A DNA stretch of 64,000 bases from an uncultured Campylobacter sp. (GTDB lineage Bacteria > Campylobacterota > Campylobacteria > Campylobacterales > Campylobacteraceae), in assembly GCF_963526985.1 (NCBI RefSeq), contig NZ_CAURPW010000009.1, forward strand, positions 42,910 through 106,909, given 5' to 3'. Made by a program: the position numbers and the translations under genes. This document shows, one piece after another, positions 23,111-33,006 of this stretch (the first letter of the stretch is position 1; each line of letters begins with the position of its first letter). The notes under the pieces are model-generated. The model was not told where the DNA came from. It saw nothing but the letters and a program-made list of their open reading frames with translations, and did no database searches.

Positions 23111-26100
23111 CTATTTCTTATACTCATTGTATATTCGTTCCCATGAGGAGGAAATTTTCTCTTTAAATGGCGCCTTTTCGCATCTAGGAATAAAGTCGCC
23201 GCGGTTTGGCGCATAATCTTTAAAATTTCCGCAATATTTACAAAACTCCTTAAAATGCTCTTGTAGCTTTTCGGTTGTTGCTTCTTTTAGACTTTTTACT
23301 CCCTTGTCGCCTCTCAAAACCCTATCAATACTACCGCAAACAGAGCAACCGTAATAACCGTTTTTATTTAAACCTATACCGCAATAAGAAGCAACCCAGC
23401 ACGCCGCAGAGTAATCCGCATCTTTAAAATTTATATCGTCGATTGGGGCGTCATTAAAAGGCGTAAAGTAATCAATTAAATTTTTAGTTTTAAACGAACC
23501 ATAATCGATCTTAACGTTTTTAAATAGCTCCGCCTGCTTGCAGAGCTCTTTTGTTTGTTTTGTAAAGCCGTTTGAAACAACTTGAATAATAACATCAGGA
23601 TAAAAGCTATCCGCATACTCTCTTTGTAAAATTTCGATAATACGCAAAAAATCTTTATGCAAAGTAGGCTCACCGCCCAAAACGTTAATAAGTTTCCACT
23701 TTTTACCCAAAATTTTACTCTCATTAATAAAACGCCTTATGCCATCAATCGTCATGCTCTCAGATGAAGGGGCATATCCGCAAGATCTATTGCATCCTTT
23801 GCATTTCAAATTACACTCAAACGTTATATCTATTTCGATCATGTCCAAATTTGAAAGAAATTTTTTTCGTCCTTTGACTACGTCTTTTGGCGATAGCGGC
23901 GGTTTTTCAAGAATCTCTTTTATGGACTGCTCTTTGAGTTCTCTATTTGCGTCTTTCTTATCATAATCACGCTCGTAGTAGTAGTTAATAAAATCCATCT
24001 GCAATGGCGATGAACTCATTTCGACAATAGGAGCCATCATAGCGTAGTCATCGCATTTTTCTATCCATTTTCGCTTACTTAGCCTTGCTTCTTTATCCTC
24101 GTACATAAAATACGAAAGCGGAATCGAGTCAAAAAGATATTTTTTAAATGTTTTTAGATGTTGCCATACGTTGCCGCCGGTTTTTCGCGGCTCCATAAAA
24201 TTTACCGGATAGCGGTAGTGCGGTTCAAGCCTATACGTCTGATGAACGCGACCGCAAGTCACATCTACACCCCACATATCATACTTTTTATAAATATCAA
24301 AAAGAGCTTCTTTGCCTATTAGAGCATCATCGGTGTCGACGCATACGATGATTGATTCTGGATTGTCACAATAATAATGAATCGCCAGATATTCGCACTG
24401 TATTTTTGTTTGCAAAGTGCGACCTTTAATAAAAGTTACCTTATTTTTATATGGTTTGATAATTTGCTCTATAAATATCGAAATACCGGAATTTGAGCAA
24501 TCATCATAAAAAATAACTCCGAATTCTTGAAACGTTTGGCTAATCAAAGAAAACCACATACGTAAAAATTTATGAATATTCAAGTCCCTAAAACAAGAAA
24601 GTACTATCATCTTTTCGCTGCGCTTTGGCGTGCACCAGTCATAAAACGAGCCATTACAATCAAACTCGCCAAACTGTAAATTTGGGATACAACCCTGTTC
24701 TACCCTATCTAAAATATTCATCCAGCTATAAGCATTTGTTTTTCGGTAGTTTTGCGGATGGATATAATAACTACGCCTATCTCCGCCTCTTATAGAGCAA
24801 AAACCGCGATCTTTTTGTAGTTTTTCTAGAGACCGATACCAAGTGAGTTGTGGCTTTAAATTTTCATCAATAGTATTTGGTAAAGGCCTAACGCTAAAAA
24901 GTCGCCTTTTATCAAAAAGCCCCATTCTAACTTCCGGTACAAAACCGCCGTTTTCAAAGCCAAAATAGGCCTTAGATTCTTTGTTATAGATATTAAAACC
25001 GACAAATAAGACATTTTTATTTTTTTGAATTTCGCTTATCATGTCGGCCAAAAATGAGTGATTAATATCTATCCTACCTATAAGAACATCGCTATCCATC
25101 TGCAAAACATAATCTCCTTCGCATTTCTCAAAGGCGTAAAGCTGCGAGCTTATGGGGATATTTGTCGCGGAATGCGTTTGACTAGTCTCGACATTAAACC
25201 ATTCTTTGTTTATCCTAGTTGTTTCATCGGCATCATAAATCACAAATCTATCAATAATACGTTTTTGACGCAAATTTTCCACAATATCTATAAGTTTTTT
25301 AAAATCGGCATTATCTGTAAATTGCCTAGCAAAATCGCTCTGCTTTGTATCGATAGAAACAACGACCTCGTAAAAACCGTTTGGATAAGAAAGCTGCCTA
25401 ACGATGTGCTTAATGTTAGCTTCTACCGTCTGAACATCTTGTGCGCATGTTTTTATGAGTAGAGAAATCTTCTCTTTCAATGGCAACAAACTTTTATAGC
25501 CGATAGCGATCGACTGCGGTTCAAAATCATTATTTTCGTTTAAAATAATATCCGAAATTTGAATATCGCAAAGATAGAGATTTTCTTTTATTTTTGAAAA
25601 AAATAAGTCCTCGAGATGCGGGAGCGTTTTTGCATTATAAATTTCATACTCTAAATTTGAAAATTTATTTATTAGTATATCTTGAAATGCTATTTTCGAC
25701 TCTGCAAATATTATACTAGAAAATACTTCGTTTATAAATTCGCGCGCACCTTCTAGTTGGGGTAGGTCAAAATTATTAACCGCGCTTCTTTGCAGTTTTT
25801 TTAATTGCGGATTATCCTGCTCATGCAAAAATAGATACATTCTAATGCATGCATTTAAAAATAGATTATCGCTATAATATACGCTAGCGTCCATATCGAC
25901 TAATTTTAAATTTTCGCCTACTCGAACAAAATTCTCTTTTTTGCAATCCTGAACTATAATCTTTTTTTGCCAGCACTCAGTTAAAAACAAAACAACATCT
26001 TTTTGCGTAAATTTATCTACCAAAACGGACGGTTCATATTTATATTTTTGAATAAATACGTTTTTATATTCTATCACCTCTTCAAGATAATAGAATGACT

Positions 26101-26308
26101 TAAAATCCTCTTTTTCAAAGAAAAAGGTTAGATGCCTATAGGTATTCCATTTATTTTTACATTTAAAAAATGGCATGATTACTTTATATACGTATGAGCT
26201 ATCGTGAAATACGACGCCCTCAAGGCCTTGTCCGAGATAATGAGCCTCTTTTATTCCCATGTCGTCTAAAATATCTTTAGCTTTTAATTTTCTTGCTTCA
26301 TCTTGCAT
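23111..26308 (-). CDS. Kinase-like / glycosyltransferase / glycosyltransferase / radical SAM fusion protein
   Basis: The product is 1065 residues with four modules. Residues 1-165 look like a protein-kinase fold: glycine loop GQGLEGVVF (26-34), lysine in YKVI (42), catalytic loop VQDCKKENF (119-127) and LVDMDAS in place of DFG. Residues 275-550 are a GT-A glycosyltransferase with MDSD at 404-407. Residues 566-780 are a second GT-A domain (MIVLSCFRDLNIHKF, VDTDD at 657-661). Residues 820-1065 are radical SAM: CNLKCKGC at 832-839, LGGEP at 877-881, plus seven cysteines (970, 976, 988, 991, 1023, 1026, 1043) suitable for SPASM-type auxiliary clusters. There is no signal peptide or membrane helix. 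It overlaps the glycosyltransferase gene by 25 nt and is 1 nt from the UXS gene. Base composition is more AT-rich than its neighbours, suggesting acquisition. I know of no characterised protein with this order, so the substrate is unknown. Confidence 0.82.
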   Translation of the reverse strand: MQDEARKLKAKDILDDMGIKEAHYLGQGLEGVVFHDSSYVYKVIMPFFKCKNKWNTYRHLTFFFEKEDFKSFYYLEEVIEYKNVFIQKYKYEPSVLVDKFTQKDVVLFLTECWQKKIIVQDCKKENFVRVGENLKLVDMDASVYYSDNLFLNACIRMYLFLHEQDNPQLKKLQRSAVNNFDLPQLEGAREFINEVFSSIIFAESKIAFQDILINKFSNLEYEIYNAKTLPHLEDLFFSKIKENLYLCDIQISDIILNENNDFEPQSIAIGYKSLLPLKEKISLLIKTCAQDVQTVEANIKHIVRQLSYPNGFYEVVVSIDTKQSDFARQFTDNADFKKLIDIVENLRQKRIIDRFVIYDADETTRINKEWFNVETSQTHSATNIPISSQLYAFEKCEGDYVLQMDSDVLIGRIDINHSFLADMISEIQKNKNVLFVGFNIYNKESKAYFGFENGGFVPEVRMGLFDKRRLFSVRPLPNTIDENLKPQLTWYRSLEKLQKDRGFCSIRGGDRRSYYIHPQNYRKTNAYSWMNILDRVEQGCIPNLQFGEFDCNGSFYDWCTPKRSEKMIVLSCFRDLNIHKFLRMWFSLISQTFQEFGVIFYDDCSNSGISIFIEQIIKPYKNKVTFIKGRTLQTKIQCEYLAIHYYCDNPESIIVCVDTDDALIGKEALFDIYKKYDMWGVDVTCGRVHQTYRLEPHYRYPVNFMEPRKTGGNVWQHLKTFKKYLFDSIPLSYFMYEDKEARLSKRKWIEKCDDYAMMAPIVEMSSSPLQMDFINYYYERDYDKKDANRELKEQSIKEILEKPPLSPKDVVKGRKKFLSNLDMIEIDITFECNLKCKGCNRSCGYAPSSESMTIDGIRRFINESKILGKKWKLINVLGGEPTLHKDFLRIIEILQREYADSFYPDVIIQVVSNGFTKQTKELCKQAELFKNVKIDYGSFKTKNLIDYFTPFNDAPIDDINFKDADYSAACWVASYCGIGLNKNGYYGCSVCGSIDRVLRGDKGVKSLKEATTEKLQEHFKEFCKYCGNFKDYAPNRGDFIPRCEKAPFKEKISSSWERIYNEYKK

Positions 26309-27885
26309 AGCCGCATCGCTTCCTCGTATAGTTGTTTCCTTGCGTTTAAGTACTTTTCTGTTTGTTTATTATCTGCCGTTTTGTTTCCGCTTAGATTATA
26401 GATCGTGAGTAAAATATCCTCGGCAAATTCTATTTTTAAATTTTTATCATTGAGCAAAAGCCGCACAAGTAAAAAATGATCTTCTGCACTTGAAATTTCA
26501 GGATAATCTTGCAGGCTATTTGGCGTCATAAAAACATTGCAAGACGGAAGCTCAGCCTCGGCGATACCTTCGCTCATCTGTTTCAAACGATTTAAAAGAT
26601 ATGTCATATCGGCTAGCTTTGGCGTTGCTATATTAACCCGGTCAATAATTTTTCCATCAAGCCTAAGATAGTTTCCCGCTACCGCAACATCAAACTTTCT
26701 TTCATTAAATATATGCTCTATCTTTGAAAGAACCGTTTGATCTGCATATTCATCGTCGGCATCTAGTCGTCCTATAAAAGCTACATTTTCAAAAAGAGTT
26801 TTTATATAGCGATTTATATCGTTTCTCGTTTTGGCTGCGTGATAATTTTTCGTACCTACAACTATTACTTTTTCGTTTCTAAGGATATCGCTAACGCTGT
26901 TTTTCCAACCGTCGCCGGAATTATCATCCATTATCAAAATCCAAACATCGCGTTTTACGTCCTTTTGCGCAAGAATCGACTCCAAACAGCGACGTAAAGT
27001 ATTTTTATTATTGTGGACTGCAACTCCAATCACTATCTTTTCCGTTTTTAAATATTTGTGAATAAGATTAAAAATTTTTTTAATATTATCGGACTCTTGA
27101 TAACTAAAAAGCCTCTTGGCTCTTTGTAAAGCTTGATCAAGCAAGTCTTGAGAGTAGAGCCTGATATATTTTATATGAAAGCTATTTAAACCATCTGTTT
27201 TAGTAGTAAAATTTGACGTAACACTATCTTTTGAAACAAAGTGATTAATAAGTGCTATTGGGACAATCTTTATATTTTTATTTGAATACTTTTGCAAAAA
27301 ACGAATCATCAAGTCCCTATCTGTACAACTTGCAAGCATTTCGTCAAAGCCGCCTATGCTTCTTAAAACACCGAAACGAAAAAACATGTTACTGCCCTGA
27401 ATACCGGGATTACCTTTCAAAAAGTTATTAATGTTTATATCTTCTACACCAAAGAAACTACACGTATCACAATCGCTGCGTTTTATAAAGGCAAAGACGG
27501 CATCAGGCATTTTAGGCGATGACGTCACCGCATTATAACAACTATCGATATATTCTTTGCACCAGCTATCATCGTCATCTAAAATTGCCACATAATCATC
27601 TTCGGTAAAAATTTTTTCATACCATTTAATTCCGGAATTCCAAGCCCCTGTTCCACTCATATGCGGGGTTCGTGAGTTTTTTATGTCATGAATTTTGTTA
27701 TTTTTTAGTTCTAAAATTCTCCGCTCTATGTCTTTGCTTACTGATTCATTTTGATTATCGTCGACGATAAGGATATGATCGGGGCTTTGGTTTTGATTCA
27801 AAACAGAATATAATGAGCGTGAAAAAAGTAAATCATTTCTATTTGAAGATGAAGCTATTATCACGCCGATTCTAGGCTTTTTCAT
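26284..27885 (-). CDS. Two-domain family 2 glycosyltransferase
   Basis: The product is 533 residues. The first GT2 domain (about 1-250) begins KKPRIGVIIASSSNRNDL and has ILIVDDNQNE and ILDDDDSW (101-108), followed by the acceptor-side motif TDRDLMIRFLQ. The second (about 283-500) begins EKIVIGVAVHNNKNTLRRC and has LIMDDNSGDGW and GRLDADDEY (372-380) with SSAEDHFLLVRLLL. GT2 enzymes use nucleotide sugars and a divalent metal held by the DXD motif. There is no membrane segment, so the acceptor is probably modified in the cytoplasm. It is the first gene of a three-gene AT-rich operon, and the fusion gene starts inside it. Confidence 0.88.
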   Translation of the reverse strand: MKKPRIGVIIASSSNRNDLLFSRSLYSVLNQNQSPDHILIVDDNQNESVSKDIERRILELKNNKIHDIKNSRTPHMSGTGAWNSGIKWYEKIFTEDDYVAILDDDDSWCKEYIDSCYNAVTSSPKMPDAVFAFIKRSDCDTCSFFGVEDININNFLKGNPGIQGSNMFFRFGVLRSIGGFDEMLASCTDRDLMIRFLQKYSNKNIKIVPIALINHFVSKDSVTSNFTTKTDGLNSFHIKYIRLYSQDLLDQALQRAKRLFSYQESDNIKKIFNLIHKYLKTEKIVIGVAVHNNKNTLRRCLESILAQKDVKRDVWILIMDDNSGDGWKNSVSDILRNEKVIVVGTKNYHAAKTRNDINRYIKTLFENVAFIGRLDADDEYADQTVLSKIEHIFNERKFDVAVAGNYLRLDGKIIDRVNIATPKLADMTYLLNRLKQMSEGIAEAELPSCNVFMTPNSLQDYPEISSAEDHFLLVRLLLNDKNLKIEFAEDILLTIYNLSGNKTADNKQTEKYLNARKQLYEEAMRLCKMKQEN

Positions 27886-27944
27886 TCTTATTTCAGCACT
27901 CTTGATAAAAATTATTTTAAGGACATCTTAAATTTTCATAGATT

Positions 27945-27980
27945 GCAAAAGCCGTATATTAAGAAATATAAGGCTTTTGT
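27945..27980. terminator. Long hairpin between ilvD and the glycosyltransferase operon
   Basis: CAAAAGCCgTATATT-AAGA-AATATAaGGCTTTTG forms a stem of about 15 bp with one mismatch. It lies 40 nt beyond the ilvD stop in the ilvD direction and would end that transcript before the glycosyltransferase operon on the same strand. Confidence 0.65.
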
Positions 27981-28019
27981 GTTTATTAAAAATTTATCTA
28001 TCTTAAATCTACTATTGGC

Positions 28020-29693
28020 TTACGCCTCCAAAATCGCTCCGTTGCTAGCGTTGGTTACCAGCTTGCGATACATTCGTAGCCAGCGAAACGGCAACGGTTT
28101 TTCGATCGGCTTAAATTTAGCTCTGCGCTCTGAGATTTCGGCTTCGCTTAGACGCACGTTTATCGCGTACGTATCCACGTCGATGTCGATGACGTCGCCG
28201 TCCTCTATTAGACCGATCATGCCGCCCTCGGCAGCTTCGGGGCTTACGTGTCCGATACTTAGCCCTCTCGTCGCGCCGCTAAAACGCCCGTCCGTGATGA
28301 GAGCCACGTCTGCTCCCAGCCCTCGCCCCATGATTAGGCTCGTAGGACTTAGCATCTCTTGCATGCCCGGGCCTCCACGCGGCCCTTCGTAGCGGATGAC
28401 GACCACGTCGCCTTTGCCGACTTTGCCCTTTGAGATACCCTCTATCGCCTCGTCTTGGCTGTTAAAACACACGGCCTTGCCGCTAAATTTACGCTCGCCG
28501 ATGATGCCTGCTGTTTTTATGACGCAGCCTTGCTCGGCTAAATTTCCGAACAAAATCGCTAGTCCGCCCACGTCCGAATAGGCGTTTTCGACCTTATGGA
28601 TGACCTCTTCGTCTTTTATGACGCTAGCGCCCACGCGCTCGCCTAGGCTCTCGCCCGTTACGGTCGGTGCGCCTAGATCCAGCAGGCCGTTGTCGCGGCG
28701 CGAAATCTCGTTTATCACGGCGCTTAGACCGCCCGCGCGGTCGATGTCCTCCATGTGGATATTTGGCAGGCTAGGGCTGATTTTAGCGATATGAGCGATC
28801 TTACGGCTGATGTCGTTTAGGCTTGCGATCTGTAAATTTACCCCCGCTTCGCGCGCGATAGCTAGGATGTGCAGCACGGTGTTGCTGCTGCCGCCCATCG
28901 CCATATCGACTACGAGGGCGTTTTGGATCGATTTTTCGTTCACGATGTTGCGGATTTTATATTTTTCATCTAGCGCGATCTCGCAAATTCGCCGCCCGGC
29001 CTGCCTGATGAGCTCCTCGCGCTCCGGAGTTAGCGCAGGCACGGTGCCGTTGCCTTTTAGCGCGATACCCATCGCTTCGCATAGCGTATTCATCGAGTTT
29101 GCCGTAAACATCCCCGAGCAGCTGCCGCCGCTTGGACAGGCTTTGCACTCGATCTCTTTTAGCTCCTCGGCGCTGATCTCTTTGGTTTCAAATTTACCCA
29201 CAGCCTCAAACGCCGTGGATAGGTCGATCGGCTCGCCTTTTTTGGTGTAGCCCTTTTTCATCGGGCCGCCGCTAACAAAAACCGTCGGTACGTTCACGCG
29301 AAGCGCGCCCATCACCATGCCCGGTACGATTTTATCGCAGTTTGGCATGCAAACTAGAGCGTCTAGAGCATGCGCGTTCATAACCGTTTCGATCGAATTT
29401 GCGATGAGCTCGCGACTAGGCAGACTGTAAAGCATCCCGCTGTGCCCCATCGCGATACCGTCGTCCACGCCGATGCAGTTAAACTCAAAGGGCACGCAGC
29501 CGTTTTTGCGGATCTCGTCTTTTAAAATTTCGGAGTATTTGTTGAGGAAAAAGTGCCCCGGAATGATCTCTATGAAGCTGTTTGCCACGCCGATAAACGG
29601 CTTTTCAAAGTCCTCGTCCTTTAGCCCGGTCGCTCTTAGCAAGCTTCTGTGCGGCGCGCGCGTATAGCCTTTTTTGATGATGTCGCTTCTCAA
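28020..29693 (-). CDS. ilvD: Dihydroxy-acid dehydratase
   Basis: The product is 557 residues, MRSDIIKKGYTRAPHRSLLR at the start. Fe-S and active-site segments are MPNCDKIVPGM, ECKACPSGGSCSGMFTANSM and GRFSGATRGLSIGHVSPEA, with the usual family length. It removes water from dihydroxy acids in the third common step of valine and isoleucine synthesis (also feeding leucine and pantothenate). It is transcribed alone and followed by a hairpin. Start and length agree with other epsilonproteobacterial IlvD. Confidence 0.97.
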   Translation of the reverse strand: MRSDIIKKGYTRAPHRSLLRATGLKDEDFEKPFIGVANSFIEIIPGHFFLNKYSEILKDEIRKNGCVPFEFNCIGVDDGIAMGHSGMLYSLPSRELIANSIETVMNAHALDALVCMPNCDKIVPGMVMGALRVNVPTVFVSGGPMKKGYTKKGEPIDLSTAFEAVGKFETKEISAEELKEIECKACPSGGSCSGMFTANSMNTLCEAMGIALKGNGTVPALTPEREELIRQAGRRICEIALDEKYKIRNIVNEKSIQNALVVDMAMGGSSNTVLHILAIAREAGVNLQIASLNDISRKIAHIAKISPSLPNIHMEDIDRAGGLSAVINEISRRDNGLLDLGAPTVTGESLGERVGASVIKDEEVIHKVENAYSDVGGLAILFGNLAEQGCVIKTAGIIGERKFSGKAVCFNSQDEAIEGISKGKVGKGDVVVIRYEGPRGGPGMQEMLSPTSLIMGRGLGADVALITDGRFSGATRGLSIGHVSPEAAEGGMIGLIEDGDVIDIDVDTYAINVRLSEAEISERRAKFKPIEKPLPFRWLRMYRKLVTNASNGAILEA

Positions 29694-29802
29694 ATTTGAT
29701 CCTTTTGGTGAAATTTGAGCGATTTTATCAAATTTAGGATTAAAAAGCTTAATTTAAATCAAATTTGAGTATATTTAAACTCTTTTTTAAACAAGGAGTG
29801 AG

Positions 29803-31254
29803 ATGCTTTTTAATTCATTTGCATTCATCGTTTTTTTCTTGCCGATTACTTTTAGCATTTATTTTATATTAAATAAATTTAAGCTAATCCAACTAAGCAT
29901 TTTATGGCTTACTGTCGCCTCATTGTTTTTCTATGGATATTGGAATTTTATTTATATTCCGCTTATTTTATGTTCGATCACGTTTAACTTCTACGTCGGT
30001 CATCTTCTTTGCAATCACCCTTCCCGCAAAAAGCTTATTTTATGGGCGGGCGTCGCGGCAAATTTAGCCTTGCTGGCCTACTACAAATACACCGATTTTT
30101 TGATAGCGAATTTTAACGGAATTTTCGGCGCCGACGTGCCGTTGCATCACGTTATTTTGCCTCTTGGCATCAGCTTTTTTACCTTTACGCAAATAGCGTT
30201 TTTGGTAGATTGCTACCATGAAAAAGTAAAAGAACCCAGCTTCCTTCGCTACGCGCTTTTCGTTACGTATTTCCCGCATCTTTTAGCCGGTCCTATCATC
30301 CACCACGCCGAGATGATGCCGCAGTTTGCAAATTTACGTTTAAAGCACATAAACTATAAAAATTTAAGCATCGGACTTTTTTTATTTTCGATCGGACTTT
30401 TTAAAAAGGTCGTAGTGGCCGATTTTTTCGCTAGATTTGCCCTTCACGGTTTTGACGTGTATACGACTCTTAGCATGAGCGAGGCATGGATCACGAGCCT
30501 TAGCTACACTTTTCAGCTATATTTTGACTTTAGCGGTTACACCGATATGGCGATCGGCATTTCATATATGTTTAACATTGTCCTGCCAATAAATTTCAAC
30601 TCCCCCTACAAAGCGCTAAATATCCAAGACTTTTGGCACAGATGGCATATGACGCTCTCGAGATTTTTACGCGACTACATCTATATCCCGCTAGGCGGTA
30701 ACCGCAGAGGCGAATACCGCACTTACGCTAACGTTTTTGCGGTGTTTTTGCTAGGCGGACTTTGGCATGGAGCGGGCTGGATGTTTATCATCTGGGGCGC
30801 GCTACACGGGTTTGCGATGATGATTTGCAGATTTTACGGCGCGCATTTTCGCCCGATGAATAAATTTCTAGCCTGGTTTATAACGTTTAACTTTATAAAT
30901 ATCACTTGGATATTTTTCCGCGCCAGAGACCTAGATAGCGCGATGAAAGTGCTAAAAGGCATGTTTGATTTTAGCTCGGTTAAGATAAATTTTAACTACT
31001 TAGAGTACATAAGCAACTCTCTGGGATACAATCAAATAAATTTTATGGAAACACCGCAAATAGCCATTGGTACGTTTTGCGCTATTATGGGTATTACGCT
31101 TTTGGTTACGATTTTTGGGCGAAACTCGAATGAAATGGCCGCTAGAGCAAAATTTGGCTTTCTTACCGCGCTCTTTACGGCGTTTTTGTTGGCTTTGGTT
31201 TTTGCTTTTAGCTCCGGTGCGCAGGAGTCACCGTTTTTGTATTTTAACTTTTAG
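29803..31254 (+). CDS. MBOAT-family membrane O-acyltransferase
   Basis: The product is 483 residues with about eleven membrane helices. MBOAT features are PLGISFFTFTQIAFLVD, FVTYFPHLLAGPIIHHAEM, the SYTFQLYFDFSGYTDMAIG stretch and the catalytic region DFWHRWHMTLSRFLRDYIYI with LLGGLWHGAGWMFIIWG, whose histidine is the presumed active site. These proteins (AlgI, PatA, DltB) move acyl groups across the inner membrane. The gene after it encodes a periplasmic-facing partner. Together they probably O-acetylate a surface glycan or peptidoglycan. The start has CAAGGAGTGAG upstream. Confidence 0.92.
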   Translation: MLFNSFAFIVFFLPITFSIYFILNKFKLIQLSILWLTVASLFFYGYWNFIYIPLILCSITFNFYVGHLLCNHPSRKKLILWAGVAANLALLAYYKYTDFLIANFNGIFGADVPLHHVILPLGISFFTFTQIAFLVDCYHEKVKEPSFLRYALFVTYFPHLLAGPIIHHAEMMPQFANLRLKHINYKNLSIGLFLFSIGLFKKVVVADFFARFALHGFDVYTTLSMSEAWITSLSYTFQLYFDFSGYTDMAIGISYMFNIVLPINFNSPYKALNIQDFWHRWHMTLSRFLRDYIYIPLGGNRRGEYRTYANVFAVFLLGGLWHGAGWMFIIWGALHGFAMMICRFYGAHFRPMNKFLAWFITFNFINITWIFFRARDLDSAMKVLKGMFDFSSVKINFNYLEYISNSLGYNQINFMETPQIAIGTFCAIMGITLLVTIFGRNSNEMAARAKFGFLTALFTAFLLALVFAFSSGAQESPFLYFNF

Positions 31255-31262
31255 GATTAAAT

Positions 31263-32300
31263 TTGAAAAAATATAAAATTTTTCTTTTGACGCTTCCTAT
31301 TTTGACGCTAGTTATGATCGCGTTTTATATGGCGCTTGCGATGTTTCTCATCAGGGTTTCGTCGGCTCATCACTACGCGTATAAAAACTACCTCATAACA
31401 AACACGACTGAACAAAACCGTATCATCGTCGAAAGCGGCTCAAACTCATATCACGGCATAAACTCTTTGATGCTTGAAAAGCACTTTGGCAAGCTAACGA
31501 TAAATTTAGGCGACCACGGCGGCTATCCGCTGCTTCATAGACTATACCGCGCGGCTAAATTCGCCCACAAAGGCGATATTTTTATCCTGCCTTTGGAGTA
31601 TCGCTACTATATCGGCGACGTGCCGCCCGATACTTATTACTACGGGATTTTTTTCGAGCTACATCATTTTTACGACTATTTGCCGTTTTTAGAAAAGCTA
31701 AAAACTATCTCGCAAATCCCGCCGCAAGCCTTTATGAACGCCGTAACCAGAGACTATAGGGATAGGGCGGCGTTTAAGATAAATTTTAACAACTTTATCC
31801 ATCGTTGGCCGCAAGCCGTGCACGATTTTTCGCCTAATTTTAAAAACGGCGAGCGCGGAGATTATCAATACGTCGGCAAAGTAGACGAGGCAAGAGACAC
31901 CCAGATGCCCTGCCAGCAGTATATATTTTTCACCGATTTTTCGGGTAGCAAGATCGGCATAAACGATATTTTTAGGCGAAATTTAAAATTTATGAAAAAG
32001 CTGGAGCAAGAAAAGGGGATCAAATTTATCTTTACATATCCGGCCGTCGCGGGCGATGACTGCTACGATCTAAACGACCCGCACGCCGCGGATAATCAAA
32101 AATTTTTAAAGGACGTAAAAAAGCTCATCGAAGATAACGGTTTTGAGATGATAGGGGATTATAAAGATAGCTATTTTCCGCGTAAATTTCTACACGATAC
32201 GTGGTTTCATCTAGTACCCGAGGCTAGAGATATGCGCACGCAAAAGCTAATCGAAAATCTGGAAAAATCAAAATACGCAAAAGAGCTGCACGCAAAATAA
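31263..32300 (+). CDS. SGNH-like periplasmic acyl-transfer partner of the MBOAT protein
   Basis: The product is 345 residues and begins at TTG (31263) with AGGATTAAA in front, 8 nt after the MBOAT stop. One N-terminal membrane helix (about 8-30) anchors it with the rest outside. It has IIVESGSNSYHGIN with the GSN near 59-61 as a possible nucleophile block, FILPLEYRYY, and near the C-terminus FLHDTWFHLVPEA, which supplies a D/H pair. This resembles DltD, AlgJ/AlgX and PatB-type partners that take an acyl group from the MBOAT channel and place it on a polymer. Which polymer is modified is unknown. Confidence 0.75.
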   Translation: MKKYKIFLLTLPILTLVMIAFYMALAMFLIRVSSAHHYAYKNYLITNTTEQNRIIVESGSNSYHGINSLMLEKHFGKLTINLGDHGGYPLLHRLYRAAKFAHKGDIFILPLEYRYYIGDVPPDTYYYGIFFELHHFYDYLPFLEKLKTISQIPPQAFMNAVTRDYRDRAAFKINFNNFIHRWPQAVHDFSPNFKNGERGDYQYVGKVDEARDTQMPCQQYIFFTDFSGSKIGINDIFRRNLKFMKKLEQEKGIKFIFTYPAVAGDDCYDLNDPHAADNQKFLKDVKKLIEDNGFEMIGDYKDSYFPRKFLHDTWFHLVPEARDMRTQKLIENLEKSKYAKELHAK

Positions 32301-33006
32301 ATATCGGTTTGCGGTTTTAAATCGCTAAATTTATACGAGGAACAAGGCGAGCTTTGGATTTTTGGCTAAATTTGCTTTACGAAATTCGCGCTACTAGCGC
32401 TCATATTTATCAAGGATTACGGCCGCTGAAAGCTAAAGCCGCGACTTTAGACGCGCTAAGAGCGGTTTAAATATTGTTTCCTTTTGGTAGTTTTTATGAG
32501 ATTGCGCTCCGGCTAGACTAAATTTTACTTTACTTTAATTTTTATATTATAAAATTATTAAAAGTAACCGAAAGCGACCGCTTGCAAGGAAATTTACGTC
32601 TAAGGATATGAGCCGTATCGGCAAATAAAAGCCGTTTGGCGACCGGGCAATCTAGCTTTTGCCTAACATACGTAAATTTAGCATTTACGGGCTTGTTTTT
32701 CGCGCATAGATTTAGCGCAAAGTCGGGCAAATGGACTAGGCGTAATTAAATGGCGAATTTGGGTTCTAGCGCAAGAAAATGCGATAATTTTAACTTCGGT
32801 TCGTCTTAGCGCCGTTGATTTAGGGTTAAATTTGGGGCCAAATTCGCCGAGGATAAATTTAGCCTTTTGCGCTGCGAAGGCGGCTTTGGTGCCCGGTGCC
32901 TAGTCTGCTTGATTTTGCTTTAAGGGCTATGCTTAAATTTGACCGTATTCGCGCCGAGTCGTAAATTTAGCGCTATGATAAATTTAAAAATCAAAAAAGG
33001 ATCAAA
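32301..33006. other. Intergenic stretch of about 700 bp, no gene seen
   Basis: The sequence is AT-rich with stop codons in all frames. The only open frames are short, without ribosome binding sites, and lack coding character. I see no repeats of window genes here. The last 60 bases hold the AAAAAAGGATCAAA site for the antiporter gene. Confidence 0.5.
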
